A stretch of 64,000 bases of DNA from Paraburkholderia sp. Tr-20389. GTDB taxonomy: Bacteria > Pseudomonadota > Gammaproteobacteria > Burkholderiales > Burkholderiaceae. The translations under genes and the position numbers were made by a program. Positions within the stretch are counted from its first letter, which is position 1. Every line of letters begins with the position of its first letter. Shown here one piece after another: positions 33,506 through 42,431 of the stretch. Location of the stretch: the NCBI RefSeq assembly GCF_017104565.1, contig NZ_JAAGPD010000028.1, positions 78,725-142,724 on the forward strand, written 5' to 3'. The notes beneath the pieces are model-generated. The model was not told the DNA's origin. It saw nothing but the letters and a program-made list of their open reading frames with translations, and searched no databases.

Positions 33506-34200
33506 GCACGATCCAGGGCGCGGCACAGTCGCTGAACCCCGGTGCCGAGATTGCGCTGTACGTGCTCGACCTTTCCCGCTTCGGCGCGCAGACGGTCTAC
33601 ATGCACGCGGGCACCAACGCGCTCGACGGCGACGTGGTGTGGCAGGGCATCACCTACCAGCGTTATCCCGTCGCCGCGACCGGTTTCGAGATGAAGGGAC
33701 AAGGCCCGCTGCCGCGCCCGAAGCTGGCGGTGTCGAACGTGACCGGGATCATGTCGGCGCTGTGCCGCCTCTACGGCGATCTCGTCGGGGCGAAGGTGAT
33801 CCGCAGGCGCACATTGATGCGCTACCTCGATGCCGTCAACTTCCCGGGCGGTGTGAATCCCGACGCGGACCCGAACGCGTACTTCCCTGACGACCTGTTC
33901 TTCGTCAACCAGAAGACGCATGAAGACCCGACCACGATCGAGTTCGAACTCGCGGTGGCCTTCGACGTACAAGGCGTGCAACTGCCTCGGCGCCAGATCA
34001 TTCGCAACTCGTGTCCGTGGCGCTATCGCGGCGACGGCTGCGGCTATGCAGGGCCTCCCGTTGCGGACGTCAACGACAACCCGACCACCGATGCGAACAG
34101 GGACGTCTGCGGCAAGCGGCTCAAGTCCTGCAAGCTGCGCTTCGGTGATGCGGGCTGGCTTCCCTTTGGCGCGTTTCCGGGCGCGTCCGCCTACCGATAG
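33502..34200 (+). CDS. minor tail protein gpL-like (Fe-S tail tip protein)
   Basis: The 232-residue protein carries four C-terminal cysteines at 171, 180, 203 and 210. Their spacing of 9, 23 and 7 matches what I recall for the cluster-binding cysteines of lambda gpL. The N-terminal part (IYVLDL...QGITYQRYPVAATGFE) is also typical. It would hold an iron-sulfur cluster in the tail tip. Adjacent genes follow lambda order M-L-K-I-J. Confidence 0.9.
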   Translation: MSTIQGAAQSLNPGAEIALYVLDLSRFGAQTVYMHAGTNALDGDVVWQGITYQRYPVAATGFEMKGQGPLPRPKLAVSNVTGIMSALCRLYGDLVGAKVIRRRTLMRYLDAVNFPGGVNPDADPNAYFPDDLFFVNQKTHEDPTTIEFELAVAFDVQGVQLPRRQIIRNSCPWRYRGDGCGYAGPPVADVNDNPTTDANRDVCGKRLKSCKLRFGDAGWLPFGAFPGASAYR

Positions 34201-34220
34201 CCGAGGTGAGGAGATACGGG

Positions 34221-35003
34221 ATGAACACACCCACGCCCGACTTCACTGCGGTGCTGCCAATGATCCAGCTTCACGCTGACGCCGTGGCCCCGCGCGAGTG
34301 CTGCGGCCTCGTGGTGCGCAAGCCCGATGGCGCGTTGGAGTACATGCCATGCCGCAACGTCGCGCACGCCGACGACCAGTTCACGATCTGCCCCGAGGAC
34401 GCGGCGCACGCCGAGGATACAGGCGTGGTCGTCGCCTATGCGCACTCGCATGTGTTCGTGCCGCCCACCCCCACCGACGCCGATCGCGCGTCGATGGCGG
34501 CGACTGGCCTGCCGTGGATCATCGTCAACCACCCGCTCGGCTCGTACACGGTCAACCAGCCGTTGCCATTTTTGGCACCGTTTGTCGGGCGCGCGTTCGT
34601 GCATGGCGTGCATGACTGCTACGGCATCGTGCGTGACTGGTATGCGGGCGAACTCGGCATCACGCTCAACGATTACCCGAGGCAGTACGGCTGGTGGGAT
34701 CGCGAGGACGGCCCCGACCTCTATCGCGAGAACTTCGGGCACGAGGGTTTCGTCGTCGTGCATGAAGGCGCACTCGACGCGGCGTCGCTCGGCTCGCTAC
34801 GCCCGCACGATCTGCTGCTCATGCGCATCCGCGCCAAGCGCGACAACCACATGGCGGTCTACGTGGGTGGCAACGTGATCCTCCATCACCTCGTCGACCA
34901 GCTGTCGCGCCGCGAGACATTGCAGGAGTTCTATCAGCGCCGCACCACCGCCGTTCTACGGCATCGCTCGATGCTCGACCTCAAGGAGGAGGTGCAATGC
35001 TGA
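34221..35003 (+). CDS. tail assembly protein gpK-like (JAMM + NlpC/P60)
   Basis: The 260-residue protein joins two peptidase modules. The N-terminal MPN/JAMM domain has AHSHVFVPPTPTDAD (residues 74-88, His75/His77/Asp86). The C-terminal NlpC/P60 domain has HDCYGIVRDWY (Cys133) and an NHMAVYVGG segment (His210). Lambda gpK has the same organisation and probably helps tail-tip maturation or cell-wall passage. ATG 34221 follows AGGAG by about 8 nt. Confidence 0.9.
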   Translation: MNTPTPDFTAVLPMIQLHADAVAPRECCGLVVRKPDGALEYMPCRNVAHADDQFTICPEDAAHAEDTGVVVAYAHSHVFVPPTPTDADRASMAATGLPWIIVNHPLGSYTVNQPLPFLAPFVGRAFVHGVHDCYGIVRDWYAGELGITLNDYPRQYGWWDREDGPDLYRENFGHEGFVVVHEGALDAASLGSLRPHDLLLMRIRAKRDNHMAVYVGGNVILHHLVDQLSRRETLQEFYQRRTTAVLRHRSMLDLKEEVQC

Positions 35004-35557
35004 CCGTGCGCTTCTACGGCGATCTGCGTCGCCGCTTCGGCGGGGAATGGACACTCGCGGCACGCAGCCCGCGCGAGGCGCTGCACGCGCTGATGACACA
35101 GCTACCCGGCCTGCGCGGCTATTTCCGCAAGCACGCCACGCGCTCGTTCCTCGTGCGCGGCAAGGATCAGGACTACGACGGGCACGACCTGCACTACCCC
35201 CTCGTAACGGGCGTGCTGAAGGTGGTGCCGCTCGTTCAGGGCGCAGGCGCCTTCGGCAAGATTCTCGCGGGCGTCGTGATCGCGGCGGTCGGCGTGTTCG
35301 TGCCAGTGGTCGGCACGGCGATGATCAGCCTCGGCGCGTCGCTCGCGCTCTCCGGTATTGCGCAACTGCTCGCGCCGCGGCCGAAGGCGACGGCCACGCC
35401 CGAGAAGGCCGACAACGAGCCGTCACTCGCGTTCGATGGCGCGGTCAACACGATGGGACAAGGTGGGCCGGTGCCCCTGGGCTATGGGCGACTGCTGGTC
35501 GGCAGTGCGATCGTGAGCGTGGGCTTCTCGACCAATAACGAGATCGTGGTGAACTGA
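34997..35557 (+). CDS. tail assembly protein gpI-like
   Basis: A 186-residue protein: an N-terminal ubiquitin-like part (MLTVRFYGDLRRRFGGEW) and a C-terminal hydrophobic Gly/Ala-rich stretch (FGKILAGVVIAAVGVFVPVVG, residues 92-113), followed by a GGPVPLGYGRLLVGS motif that recurs in phage I proteins. It needs no signal peptide. It is required for assembly of the central fibre gpJ, which overlaps by one base. Confidence 0.85.
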   Translation: MLTVRFYGDLRRRFGGEWTLAARSPREALHALMTQLPGLRGYFRKHATRSFLVRGKDQDYDGHDLHYPLVTGVLKVVPLVQGAGAFGKILAGVVIAAVGVFVPVVGTAMISLGASLALSGIAQLLAPRPKATATPEKADNEPSLAFDGAVNTMGQGGPVPLGYGRLLVGSAIVSVGFSTNNEIVVN

Positions 35558-38500
35558 TGGGTTCGCGCAACCTTGTTCCTCTCATCCCTTCCGCACCGCG
35601 CGATCTCGTGCCCGTCACTGGCGCGGGCGGCGGTGGCGGCAAGGGTGGTGGCGGCAGTTCGCGCTCGCCCGTCGAGGCACCGGATTCGCTGCGCTCGACG
35701 CAGTACGCGCGCGTCATCAACCTGATCTGCGAGGGCGAGGTCGAGGGCATCGTCGGTGATGCGATGGGCATCTATGTCGACGACACGCCGTTGCAGAACG
35801 CGGACGGCTCGTGGAACTTCGTCGGCGCAGGCATCGAGTGGCGCAACGGCGCGGCCACGCAGGCACCGATCAACGGCTTCTCCACCACCGAATCCGAATC
35901 GAGCGTGGGCGTCACGGTCACGCAGGCCGCGCCCGTGGTGCGCAGCGTGACGAACCCGAACCTGAACTCGGTGCGCGTGACGCTCGGTTTCCCGAGCCTT
36001 TCCTTTACCGATACGACGACCGGCGACGTGTCGGGCACGAGCGTGCAGCTTGCGATCGACGTCCAGAAAGACGGCGGCGGATTCCAGCAGGTCTACGTCG
36101 ACACAGTCACCGGCAAGACCACGAGCCGCTACCAGCGCAGCTATCGCATCAGCCTCGCGCGCTTCGGTACGGTCGGCGGTACCTACGATATCCGCGTGCG
36201 CCGCCTCACAGACGACTCGACCACGCCGTATCTGGTCAACGCGTTCCAATGGGAGACGATGACAGAGATCGTCGAATCGAATCTGATGCACCCATACTCC
36301 GCGATCTGCGGGGTGCAGGTCGACGCATCGACGTTCCGGCAGATTCCGAAGCTGTCGTTCGATATCAGGATGCGGCGCATTCAGGTGCCGTCGAACTATG
36401 ACCCGGCGACGCGCACCTATAGCGGTACGTGGGACGGCACCTTCAGGATCGCATGGAGCGATAACCCGGCATGGGTGCTCCACGACATCGCGACCACCGA
36501 ACGATTCGGCCTCGGCGGCTATGTGACGCCCGAGATGATCGACAAATGGACGCTCTATACCATCGCGCAATACTGCGACGGCAGCGTTCCCGATGGCTTC
36601 GGTGGCTACGAGCCGCGCTACACGTGCAGTGTCTACCTGCAAACGCGCGAGGACGCGATCACGCTGCTCCAGCAGATTGCCGCGATCTTCAACGGCATGA
36701 TCTTCTGGTCGGGCGGCATGTTGACGGTGAGCGCCGACATGCCGGGCGACCCCGTGATGGAGTACACCGCCGCGAACATCCTCGACGGCATCTTTATCTA
36801 TCAGGGTACGCCGCTGAACCAGCGCCACACCGTTGCGCTCGTGACGTGGAACAACCCGGCGAACCGCTACCAGCAGGAGATCGAGTACGTCGAGGATGCC
36901 GACGCGATCATCCAGTGGGGCATGCGCGAGATCGCGGTGACGGCGCTCGGCTGCACCTCACGCGGGCAGGCGCACCGCGTGGGCCGGTGGCTGCTACTCA
37001 CCGAGCAGATGCTGTCGGAGACCGTCTCGTTCAAGACGGGCATTGGCGCGGCCTTCACGCGCCCGGGCGATATCTTCTACACCGCCGACGAGACGCGCTC
37101 GGGCTATCGCACAGGCGGGCGCATCCTTGACGGGGATATCGACTGGCTCCAGCTTGACGCGCCTTTCGAGTTCAGCCCCTCAATCAATTACACGATCGGC
37201 GTGCTGCTGCCCGATGGCTCACTACAGCGCGTGGACGTGATGAACCCGGGCACGGTCTCGACCGACCAGATCGTGTTGCAGACGGCGCTGCGTATGGCAC
37301 CCACGCGCATGTGCGTGTGGTCGATCAGCGCGACGAACGCGGTCAATGAGCAATGGCGTTGCATCAGCGTGGTCGAAGACGGGGACGACAACGTCGAGGT
37401 GCAGGGCGTCGCCTACCGGCCCGACAAGTTCGCGGCCATCGAGTACAACCTCACGCTCGAGTCTCTGCCGACCGGCGTCATCGATCCGTTCTCGATCGGC
37501 CCTTGCACGGAACTGAACGTCACCGAGTCGAAGTATCAGATCAGCCCGGTCGTGGTCGGCGCACGCGCGACCTTCTCGTGGCTCGCGCCGATTGGCGCGG
37601 TGCGCTATGCGGTCGCCTACCAGTTTGAGGATGACTCGCCCGTCTATGTCGACGCGTTCATGTCGAGCATCGATATCCAGCCCACGCAGGAAGGCTCATG
37701 GACCTTCACCGTGTGGGCGATCAACGCGCTCGGCATCCGCAGCTCGCCCGCGACGATCAATGTTCAACTGCTCGGCCTCAGTCAGCCGCCGGATGATGTG
37801 CGCGGCTTCCAGCTTGACATCTATAACGACGCGGCGAACCTGCAGTGGATTCAGAGCGGCTCGCTCGATGTGATCGTCGGCGGCCAGGTCGTGATCCGCT
37901 TCTCGACGCGCATGTCGACTGAAGTGTCGTGGGAGGAAGCGAACGAGATTCAACGCTTCGCGGGCGGGTCGACGAACGGTTTCGTGCCGCTGATGAAGGG
38001 CACCTACTTTGCCAAGTTCGCGAACTCGTCGGGCAAGTACTCGACGAACCCAGCGATGGTGATCAGCACCACCGGGCCGTTACGCGATTACAACCTCGTG
38101 GCGGACATGGTCCAGCAGCCGACCTTCGCGGGCGAGAAGCTATATACCGAGGTGCGTACCGGTGTGCTGTACCTCTCGCAGGACTCGCACGGCTTTGTCA
38201 AGTCGACGACCGGCGCGTATTACTTCGATCATGTGATCGACCTCGGCAAGGTATACACAGTGCGCTGCACGTCTTATGTCGAGGGCGCGGCCTATGACTT
38301 CTTCAACGATGTGGACACGTGGCCCGATTGGGATGCGGTGCTCGACGTCGACGGCACCAAGATCGACGAAGGCGGTGCGCTCGTGCTGGCGTCGCTGACG
38401 AACGTCGATCCCGCCACGGTGACCGACGACGACTGGAGTCCCTACACGCGGCTCGTCGCCGCCGATCTCACGTTCCGCGCCGCGCGCTTCATGTGCGCGC

Positions 38501-38913
38501 TGCATGTGAAGGACAACACGCAGGGCATCGGTATCACGACGCTCGGCGTGACTGTCGATGTACCCGATCGCATCGAGTCGCGTAACAACGTGCCGGTCGA
38601 TGCGGCGGGCACCGTGATCACATTCAGCGTGCCGTTCAAGGACACGCCTGCGATCGCGATCGTCGCGCAGGGTCTGCAGACGGGCGACAAGTGGTTCATC
38701 GACCAGCAGTCGGCCTCTGGCTTTCGCATCAGGTTTCAGGATTCGACGGGCGCAGGCATCGCCAAGACGTGCGACTGGATCGCGCGCGGCTACGGCTACG
38801 AACACACCGATCTTGACGGCCTCGGCTTCGCGAGGCTCGCACGGTTCGACTCACCGCTGATCACGGCGATGCGTGAGCGTATTGGACCGAAGCGCCTGAA
38901 GGCGACCCTCTAA
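35557..38913 (+). CDS. central tail fibre / host specificity protein gpJ-like
   Basis: The 1118-residue protein has the lambda gpJ-type core: an N-terminal Gly/Ser-rich lead, then an RSTQYARVINLICEGEVEGI entry strand (about residues 44-65), tail-tip domains and FnIII-like segments around 650-780. The C-terminal third is likely the receptor-binding part (region 820-1080). It determines adsorption and triggers DNA injection. Length is near lambda J (1132 aa). Confidence 0.92.
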   Translation: MGSRNLVPLIPSAPRDLVPVTGAGGGGGKGGGGSSRSPVEAPDSLRSTQYARVINLICEGEVEGIVGDAMGIYVDDTPLQNADGSWNFVGAGIEWRNGAATQAPINGFSTTESESSVGVTVTQAAPVVRSVTNPNLNSVRVTLGFPSLSFTDTTTGDVSGTSVQLAIDVQKDGGGFQQVYVDTVTGKTTSRYQRSYRISLARFGTVGGTYDIRVRRLTDDSTTPYLVNAFQWETMTEIVESNLMHPYSAICGVQVDASTFRQIPKLSFDIRMRRIQVPSNYDPATRTYSGTWDGTFRIAWSDNPAWVLHDIATTERFGLGGYVTPEMIDKWTLYTIAQYCDGSVPDGFGGYEPRYTCSVYLQTREDAITLLQQIAAIFNGMIFWSGGMLTVSADMPGDPVMEYTAANILDGIFIYQGTPLNQRHTVALVTWNNPANRYQQEIEYVEDADAIIQWGMREIAVTALGCTSRGQAHRVGRWLLLTEQMLSETVSFKTGIGAAFTRPGDIFYTADETRSGYRTGGRILDGDIDWLQLDAPFEFSPSINYTIGVLLPDGSLQRVDVMNPGTVSTDQIVLQTALRMAPTRMCVWSISATNAVNEQWRCISVVEDGDDNVEVQGVAYRPDKFAAIEYNLTLESLPTGVIDPFSIGPCTELNVTESKYQISPVVVGARATFSWLAPIGAVRYAVAYQFEDDSPVYVDAFMSSIDIQPTQEGSWTFTVWAINALGIRSSPATINVQLLGLSQPPDDVRGFQLDIYNDAANLQWIQSGSLDVIVGGQVVIRFSTRMSTEVSWEEANEIQRFAGGSTNGFVPLMKGTYFAKFANSSGKYSTNPAMVISTTGPLRDYNLVADMVQQPTFAGEKLYTEVRTGVLYLSQDSHGFVKSTTGAYYFDHVIDLGKVYTVRCTSYVEGAAYDFFNDVDTWPDWDAVLDVDGTKIDEGGALVLASLTNVDPATVTDDDWSPYTRLVAADLTFRAARFMCALHVKDNTQGIGITTLGVTVDVPDRIESRNNVPVDAAGTVITFSVPFKDTPAIAIVAQGLQTGDKWFIDQQSASGFRIRFQDSTGAGIAKTCDWIARGYGYEHTDLDGLGFARLARFDSPLITAMRERIGPKRLKATL

Positions 38914-38927
38914 CCAGCGAGCAAATC

Positions 38928-39731
38928 ATGACGCAACCTTCCTCTTCGTATCAGGTGCCTGCGCATCCGTCCGGTCTGGACATGCGCACGCAACTCAACG
39001 AGATCGTGCTCTCGGTGCTCGGGGACAACTGCGGGGCGACCGAACCGCCCGAAACCTACCCGGGCATGATGTGGGGCGACACGACTGCCGTGCGTCTGAA
39101 GCGTCGAACCAACGCGAACGATGGATGGGTCGACATCGGCCCGCTCGATGACTTCCTCGCGGACGTGCGCAACTCGATCAAGGCGGCGGTGCCGAAGAAC
39201 ACGATCATCATGTGGTTCGGTGACGGCAACAATCCGCCGGTCGGCTACGTGAAGTGCGATGGCACCAATGGCACGCCCGATATGCGCGACACGTTTCCCT
39301 GCGGCGCGGGCGGATCGCTCGCATCAGGCGCGCGAGCCGGTGCGAACTCCCGCGTGCTCGACGCCAATAACCTGCCGGTTCACGCGCACGGCGTCTATGA
39401 CCCGAGCCACGCGCATAGCGTCGCGGACGGGGGGCATGCTCACGGCGTGGGCGATCCGGGCCACGCCCACAGCATCCCAAACTACGGCTCGGTGCAGGCG
39501 GGTGCCGACAACGGCGGCGCGCAATGTCCGGTCTCGACCGGCTACAGTTCGGGACGCGGGCAGAACAACGTCAATGCGGGCGGCACCGGCATCTGGATCG
39601 GCGCGAGCGGAACCGGCATCGGCATCTACGGCGCGGGCACCGGCATCGGCATCTATAACGCCGGCGGAAGCACTGCGTTCGACAACCGGCCTGCGTGCGT
39701 GGGGCTGTGGTTCCTCATGAAGACGACCTGA
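38928..39731 (+). CDS. collar-domain tail fibre with four periodic HxH motifs
   Basis: The 267-residue protein has an N-terminal virion-attachment half. NPPVGYVKCDGTNGTPDMRD (about residues 102-121) is the phage collar-domain signature, then four HxH motifs follow at residues 152, 161, 170 and 179 in an exact 9-residue period. Repeated Gly-rich IGIYGAGTG units near 215-245 precede the end. HxH repeats in T4 gp37-like fibres coordinate iron along a triple-helical shaft. It is the last structural gene and probably a side or distal fibre. Confidence 0.85.
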   Translation: MTQPSSSYQVPAHPSGLDMRTQLNEIVLSVLGDNCGATEPPETYPGMMWGDTTAVRLKRRTNANDGWVDIGPLDDFLADVRNSIKAAVPKNTIIMWFGDGNNPPVGYVKCDGTNGTPDMRDTFPCGAGGSLASGARAGANSRVLDANNLPVHAHGVYDPSHAHSVADGGHAHGVGDPGHAHSIPNYGSVQAGADNGGAQCPVSTGYSSGRGQNNVNAGGTGIWIGASGTGIGIYGAGTGIGIYNAGGSTAFDNRPACVGLWFLMKTT

Positions 39732-39733
39732 TC

Positions 39734-39979
39734 ATGCGCGCGCTATCCGGCACCCTCGCGATCGCGGCGCTCGCCGCGTGCAGCACCGTCCCCTCCGATC
39801 AGATGCGGGCGGGACACAACACGACGTTCCCTCCGTTGCCCGCCTGTCTCTTCTTCTGCTTTGCGCGGGTCGACTCAACGATCGACACGACCAACTCGAT
39901 CAACCGGCAGACGAAGGCCGGAAGCTCGAAGCCCGCGAGCGCAGCGCCCCCTTTGCCCGGCCCCAAGGAGCATCCGTGA
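39734..39979 (+). CDS. small lipoprotein after tail fibre (81 aa)
   Basis: The 81-residue product has a type II signal (MRALSGTLAIAALAAC, acylated Cys16) and then a Pro/Ser/Thr-rich tail with CLFFCF. It overlaps nothing important and starts 3 nt after the fibre stop. It may be an Rz1-like lysis lipoprotein or a surface-modifying protein. The Pro-rich tail fits Rz1, but no Rz or holin partner is seen, so the role is open. Confidence 0.65.
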   Translation: MRALSGTLAIAALAACSTVPSDQMRAGHNTTFPPLPACLFFCFARVDSTIDTTNSINRQTKAGSSKPASAAPPLPGPKEHP

Positions 39980-40032
39980 GTGTTGATGCTACGAGCGGTG
40001 CAGCCGATCCAGAGTCGAACCAGTCCGGCTAA
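39976..40032 (+). pseudogene. 5' stub of a truncated gene (18 codons)
   Basis: A GTG overlaps the lipoprotein stop (GTGA), as normal operon coupling would produce, but the frame ends after 18 codons and the sequence then changes character. I read it as the beginning of the gene that once followed, cut by the insertion of the accessory zone. Confidence 0.45.
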
Positions 40033-40169
40033 GGAGCGATCAGTGACTTGTCCAACAGCTCCAATAGCGTCGCTATCGTCGCGTCCGGCATGACCTCACT
40101 TAGCGCGCCACCGTAGATCCTGCGGCAAACGGCTCCGTATTCGAGCGTAAGATCGCTGAACTCGATCAC
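40029..40169 (-). other. short minus-strand open stretch, possible remnant
   Basis: A 46-codon protein-like frame (GTG 40169 to TAG 40029) with natural codon use (FSDLTLEYGAVCRRIYGG) but no ribosome-binding site. It may be the tail of a degraded gene. Confidence 0.3.
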
Positions 40170-40287
40170 CGCTTGCTGGGCGTTTCGCCCCGCGCGTCAT
40201 GTAGCTGTCTGGGTCTGTGAATTTGATAGCGAAAGCTGCTTGCTTCCTGACCGAGGCTATAGTCAGCCGCTGCCCAATGGCCCGCAT

Positions 40288-40563
40288 ATGGCATTTTCCT
40301 TCAATCTACGTCGGAATGCTTTCATAACCTATATTTTTGCCGATCCCCGTACACTTCTGGAAGGCAAGGCACATCCCGAGTTTCTAGACAAGGTGCTTGC
40401 TGATCGAAAGTCGCTTCCCCTTAAGCAAATCGATGTTCAATTTATGCGTAACAACCGCGAGCTGCTTGCCATCTATAACGGCCACGTCGTCTACCAGTGT
40501 CACGAACGGGTATTTTGTGCGACCGAAGATGGACTCGTCCTGCCTCAAGCTAGCCGCGAATGA
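40288..40563 (+). CDS. hypothetical small protein (91 aa), low-GC
   Basis: A 91-residue soluble protein starting MAFSFNLRRNAFITYIF, with no recognised family. It has lower GC than the phage backbone and a weak ribosome-binding site. It lies between the phage tail region and a SEC-C nuclease gene on the other strand. It is likely cargo; function unknown. Confidence 0.5.
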   Translation: MAFSFNLRRNAFITYIFADPRTLLEGKAHPEFLDKVLADRKSLPLKQIDVQFMRNNRELLAIYNGHVVYQCHERVFCATEDGLVLPQASRE

Positions 40564-40637
40564 CCCCAATGTAATTGGATGCGCCAATCGAGTGTCCATC
40601 GTCGGCATTGGATGACTGACAGCTGATGTGTAGCGTG

Positions 40638-41780
40638 CTAACTTGGGATGTCGGACGTATCGGGGACGGTCGAACGCTGAAAGAATGCGGTAGCGACGCG
40701 TGAAACCATGTCTTCGCTCGGGTGGGCAATTTTGGGGTGTTTGTGCTGCGTTTTCAGGTACCAGAGTGCAGCTTGTGCGGGATGTACGAATTCTTCGAGA
40801 AAGTAGTGCGTTGGATCGTTTGTGAATATCACAGCATTGGAAGGAAAATCATCTTTGTCGAAACCATGGTTTTCGCAGTCTTCGAGTGTCGCCTTTAGCT
40901 CAGCTAGCCAGCTACGATATTCGTCGTTGTCTTTAGGCGCAGGTAGATTCACGTCAACGAAAACGTAGTAGGGGATTTCCGTATCGAGCGACAGAGCGTC
41001 GTGCAATAGGCGACGCACGTCTATGAATTGTCCCGATGCCCATTCCTTTCCGCTTGCGTGGCCGTGAACTCCAAGTCGATGGCGACTTTTCGCTTCGACG
41101 GCAATGCGTAGGCCGGTCTTCGGGTCGCACGCGACGAATTCAGGGTGATCTCGGGTATTGTCCGTTTCGTCTTCGAATTCAATCTCAAATCCTGCTGCGA
41201 TAAAGCTGGCCGTTACACAAAGTTCGTACAGTGCGCCTTGAAATTGATCGCGCGATTTTAAACGCGCGAGAATCCTTTTGGACAGGCTGGCATTGTTGCG
41301 AATTGTGAATAGATCATATGACATGCGGAGCCAAGTTCCTTTGGCTCCTATTGGTGCGAAACCTTCAGGCTTTTGGGGCCGTTGCGGGTCTTGGTTGTGA
41401 CGATCGATAACGTCGAGCCAGTTGACGAGTTGGTGTCGGTCTTCTACTGGCTTCTCTCGTTCGGCTTCGATCCAATCGAAGCCGATTGTCGAAATGGCAA
41501 GACGGTCGATGAAGTCAGGGAAGCCACCAGCTTCGATCATGTGGATCTCGTTTCCGACGGCAAAGGCGTGCCCATTGTTGAATGGCGTGTGAACGGGTAT
41601 GCGTCCGGTGCCGTGGCGTTCCTTGAAGTCCGCAAGCTTCATTTGCTGAAGGTTAAAAAATTCTCGAACTTGCCTGAATTGCTCTTGCGAGGGCGAGTCT
41701 GCTATGAGGGCATGGCAATTCTTGTACTTCCGCCCACTGCCGCACGCACAGCGAAGCTTTGCGTCGGATTTGTTTGTCAT
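40638..41780 (-). CDS. SEC-C zinc motif-PD-(D/E)XK nuclease-like protein
   Basis: The 380-residue protein starts with a SEC-C motif (RCACGSGRKYKNCH, residues 10-23), which binds zinc. A central region includes GALYELCVTASFIAAGFEIEFE (about 182-203), followed by DHPEFVACDPKTGLRIAVEAKSR (211-233). With Glu186, Asp211/Glu214 and Glu229-Ala-Lys231 this matches a PD-(D/E)XK nuclease core. SEC-C nuclease proteins recur in defence islands. ATG 41780 is chosen for its AGGA at 8 nt; upstream in-frame codons are Arg-rich. It is transcribed opposite to the phage late operon and has lower GC, so it is probably acquired. Confidence 0.75.
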   Translation of the reverse strand: MTNKSDAKLRCACGSGRKYKNCHALIADSPSQEQFRQVREFFNLQQMKLADFKERHGTGRIPVHTPFNNGHAFAVGNEIHMIEAGGFPDFIDRLAISTIGFDWIEAEREKPVEDRHQLVNWLDVIDRHNQDPQRPQKPEGFAPIGAKGTWLRMSYDLFTIRNNASLSKRILARLKSRDQFQGALYELCVTASFIAAGFEIEFEDETDNTRDHPEFVACDPKTGLRIAVEAKSRHRLGVHGHASGKEWASGQFIDVRRLLHDALSLDTEIPYYVFVDVNLPAPKDNDEYRSWLAELKATLEDCENHGFDKDDFPSNAVIFTNDPTHYFLEEFVHPAQAALWYLKTQHKHPKIAHPSEDMVSRVATAFFQRSTVPDTSDIPS

Positions 41781-42431
41781 CTCGTTCATCCTGGTTGGGG
41801 CATTGCATAGAACGTACGAGTGTGTTTGTAACAGATTGCCAAAGAATCGCGTACCAGGATTTCGTCTCTTTCCTATTGATTCGGCGAAGGAACGGGCGGC
41901 AGACACTCCGCGCAGTTGCGCGGCCCCGAAAGGGGTTGCAAAGTTCGATTCGCACCGACTCAGTTACGGCCGGAAACACGACTATCGCGATACGAAGGCC
42001 TATCGCAATAACGACGTTTTCAGGCGCGTCCGTAGGGGCGCGCCCCTCTCGAACGAGCGGGCGGCAACGAATGACTGTACATGGACGCCACGGGCGTTTG
42101 CCGACCCTCAGCCGACAGTCGCACCTTCAGCGGTTCACGGCCGGTATCGGATGTCGAGCAGTCGTCGCAACTGCGCGCAATCTGCAAGCGCTTGTCGAAA
42201 CTAGAGCGGTACGGCGGTACCCGTCCATAGAGCTTCCCTCCTCACACCGGCCGCGTTGGACCCGTTTGGAGAGTTTGTAGTTGGCAAAACACAAGCACTA
42301 CGGCTGAAACTTGTGCGACTCTCATCTGTTCGAAAGATTTCAAAAGGCTGGCCGCGATAGGTAACATAGCGAATCGGAAAATAACGAGATGGGCAGCGCT
42401 CGCTGCTCGACCACATCGCGAATCGGGAATT
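41781..42431. other. 650-bp spacer, no supported gene
   Basis: Long open stretches here are Arg/Ser-rich and read as non-coding. A perfect 14-bp palindrome AGGGGCGCGCCCCT (42034-42047) and a short CCCC-gaaa-GGGG hairpin near 41930 are present. It must hold the promoters for the two flanking, divergently oriented genes. Confidence 0.4.

Noticed and set aside
35482-36828. 448-codon minus-strand frame opposite gpJ
   Set aside because: Antisense shadow of the gpJ gene. His/Arg-rich composition typical of such shadows.
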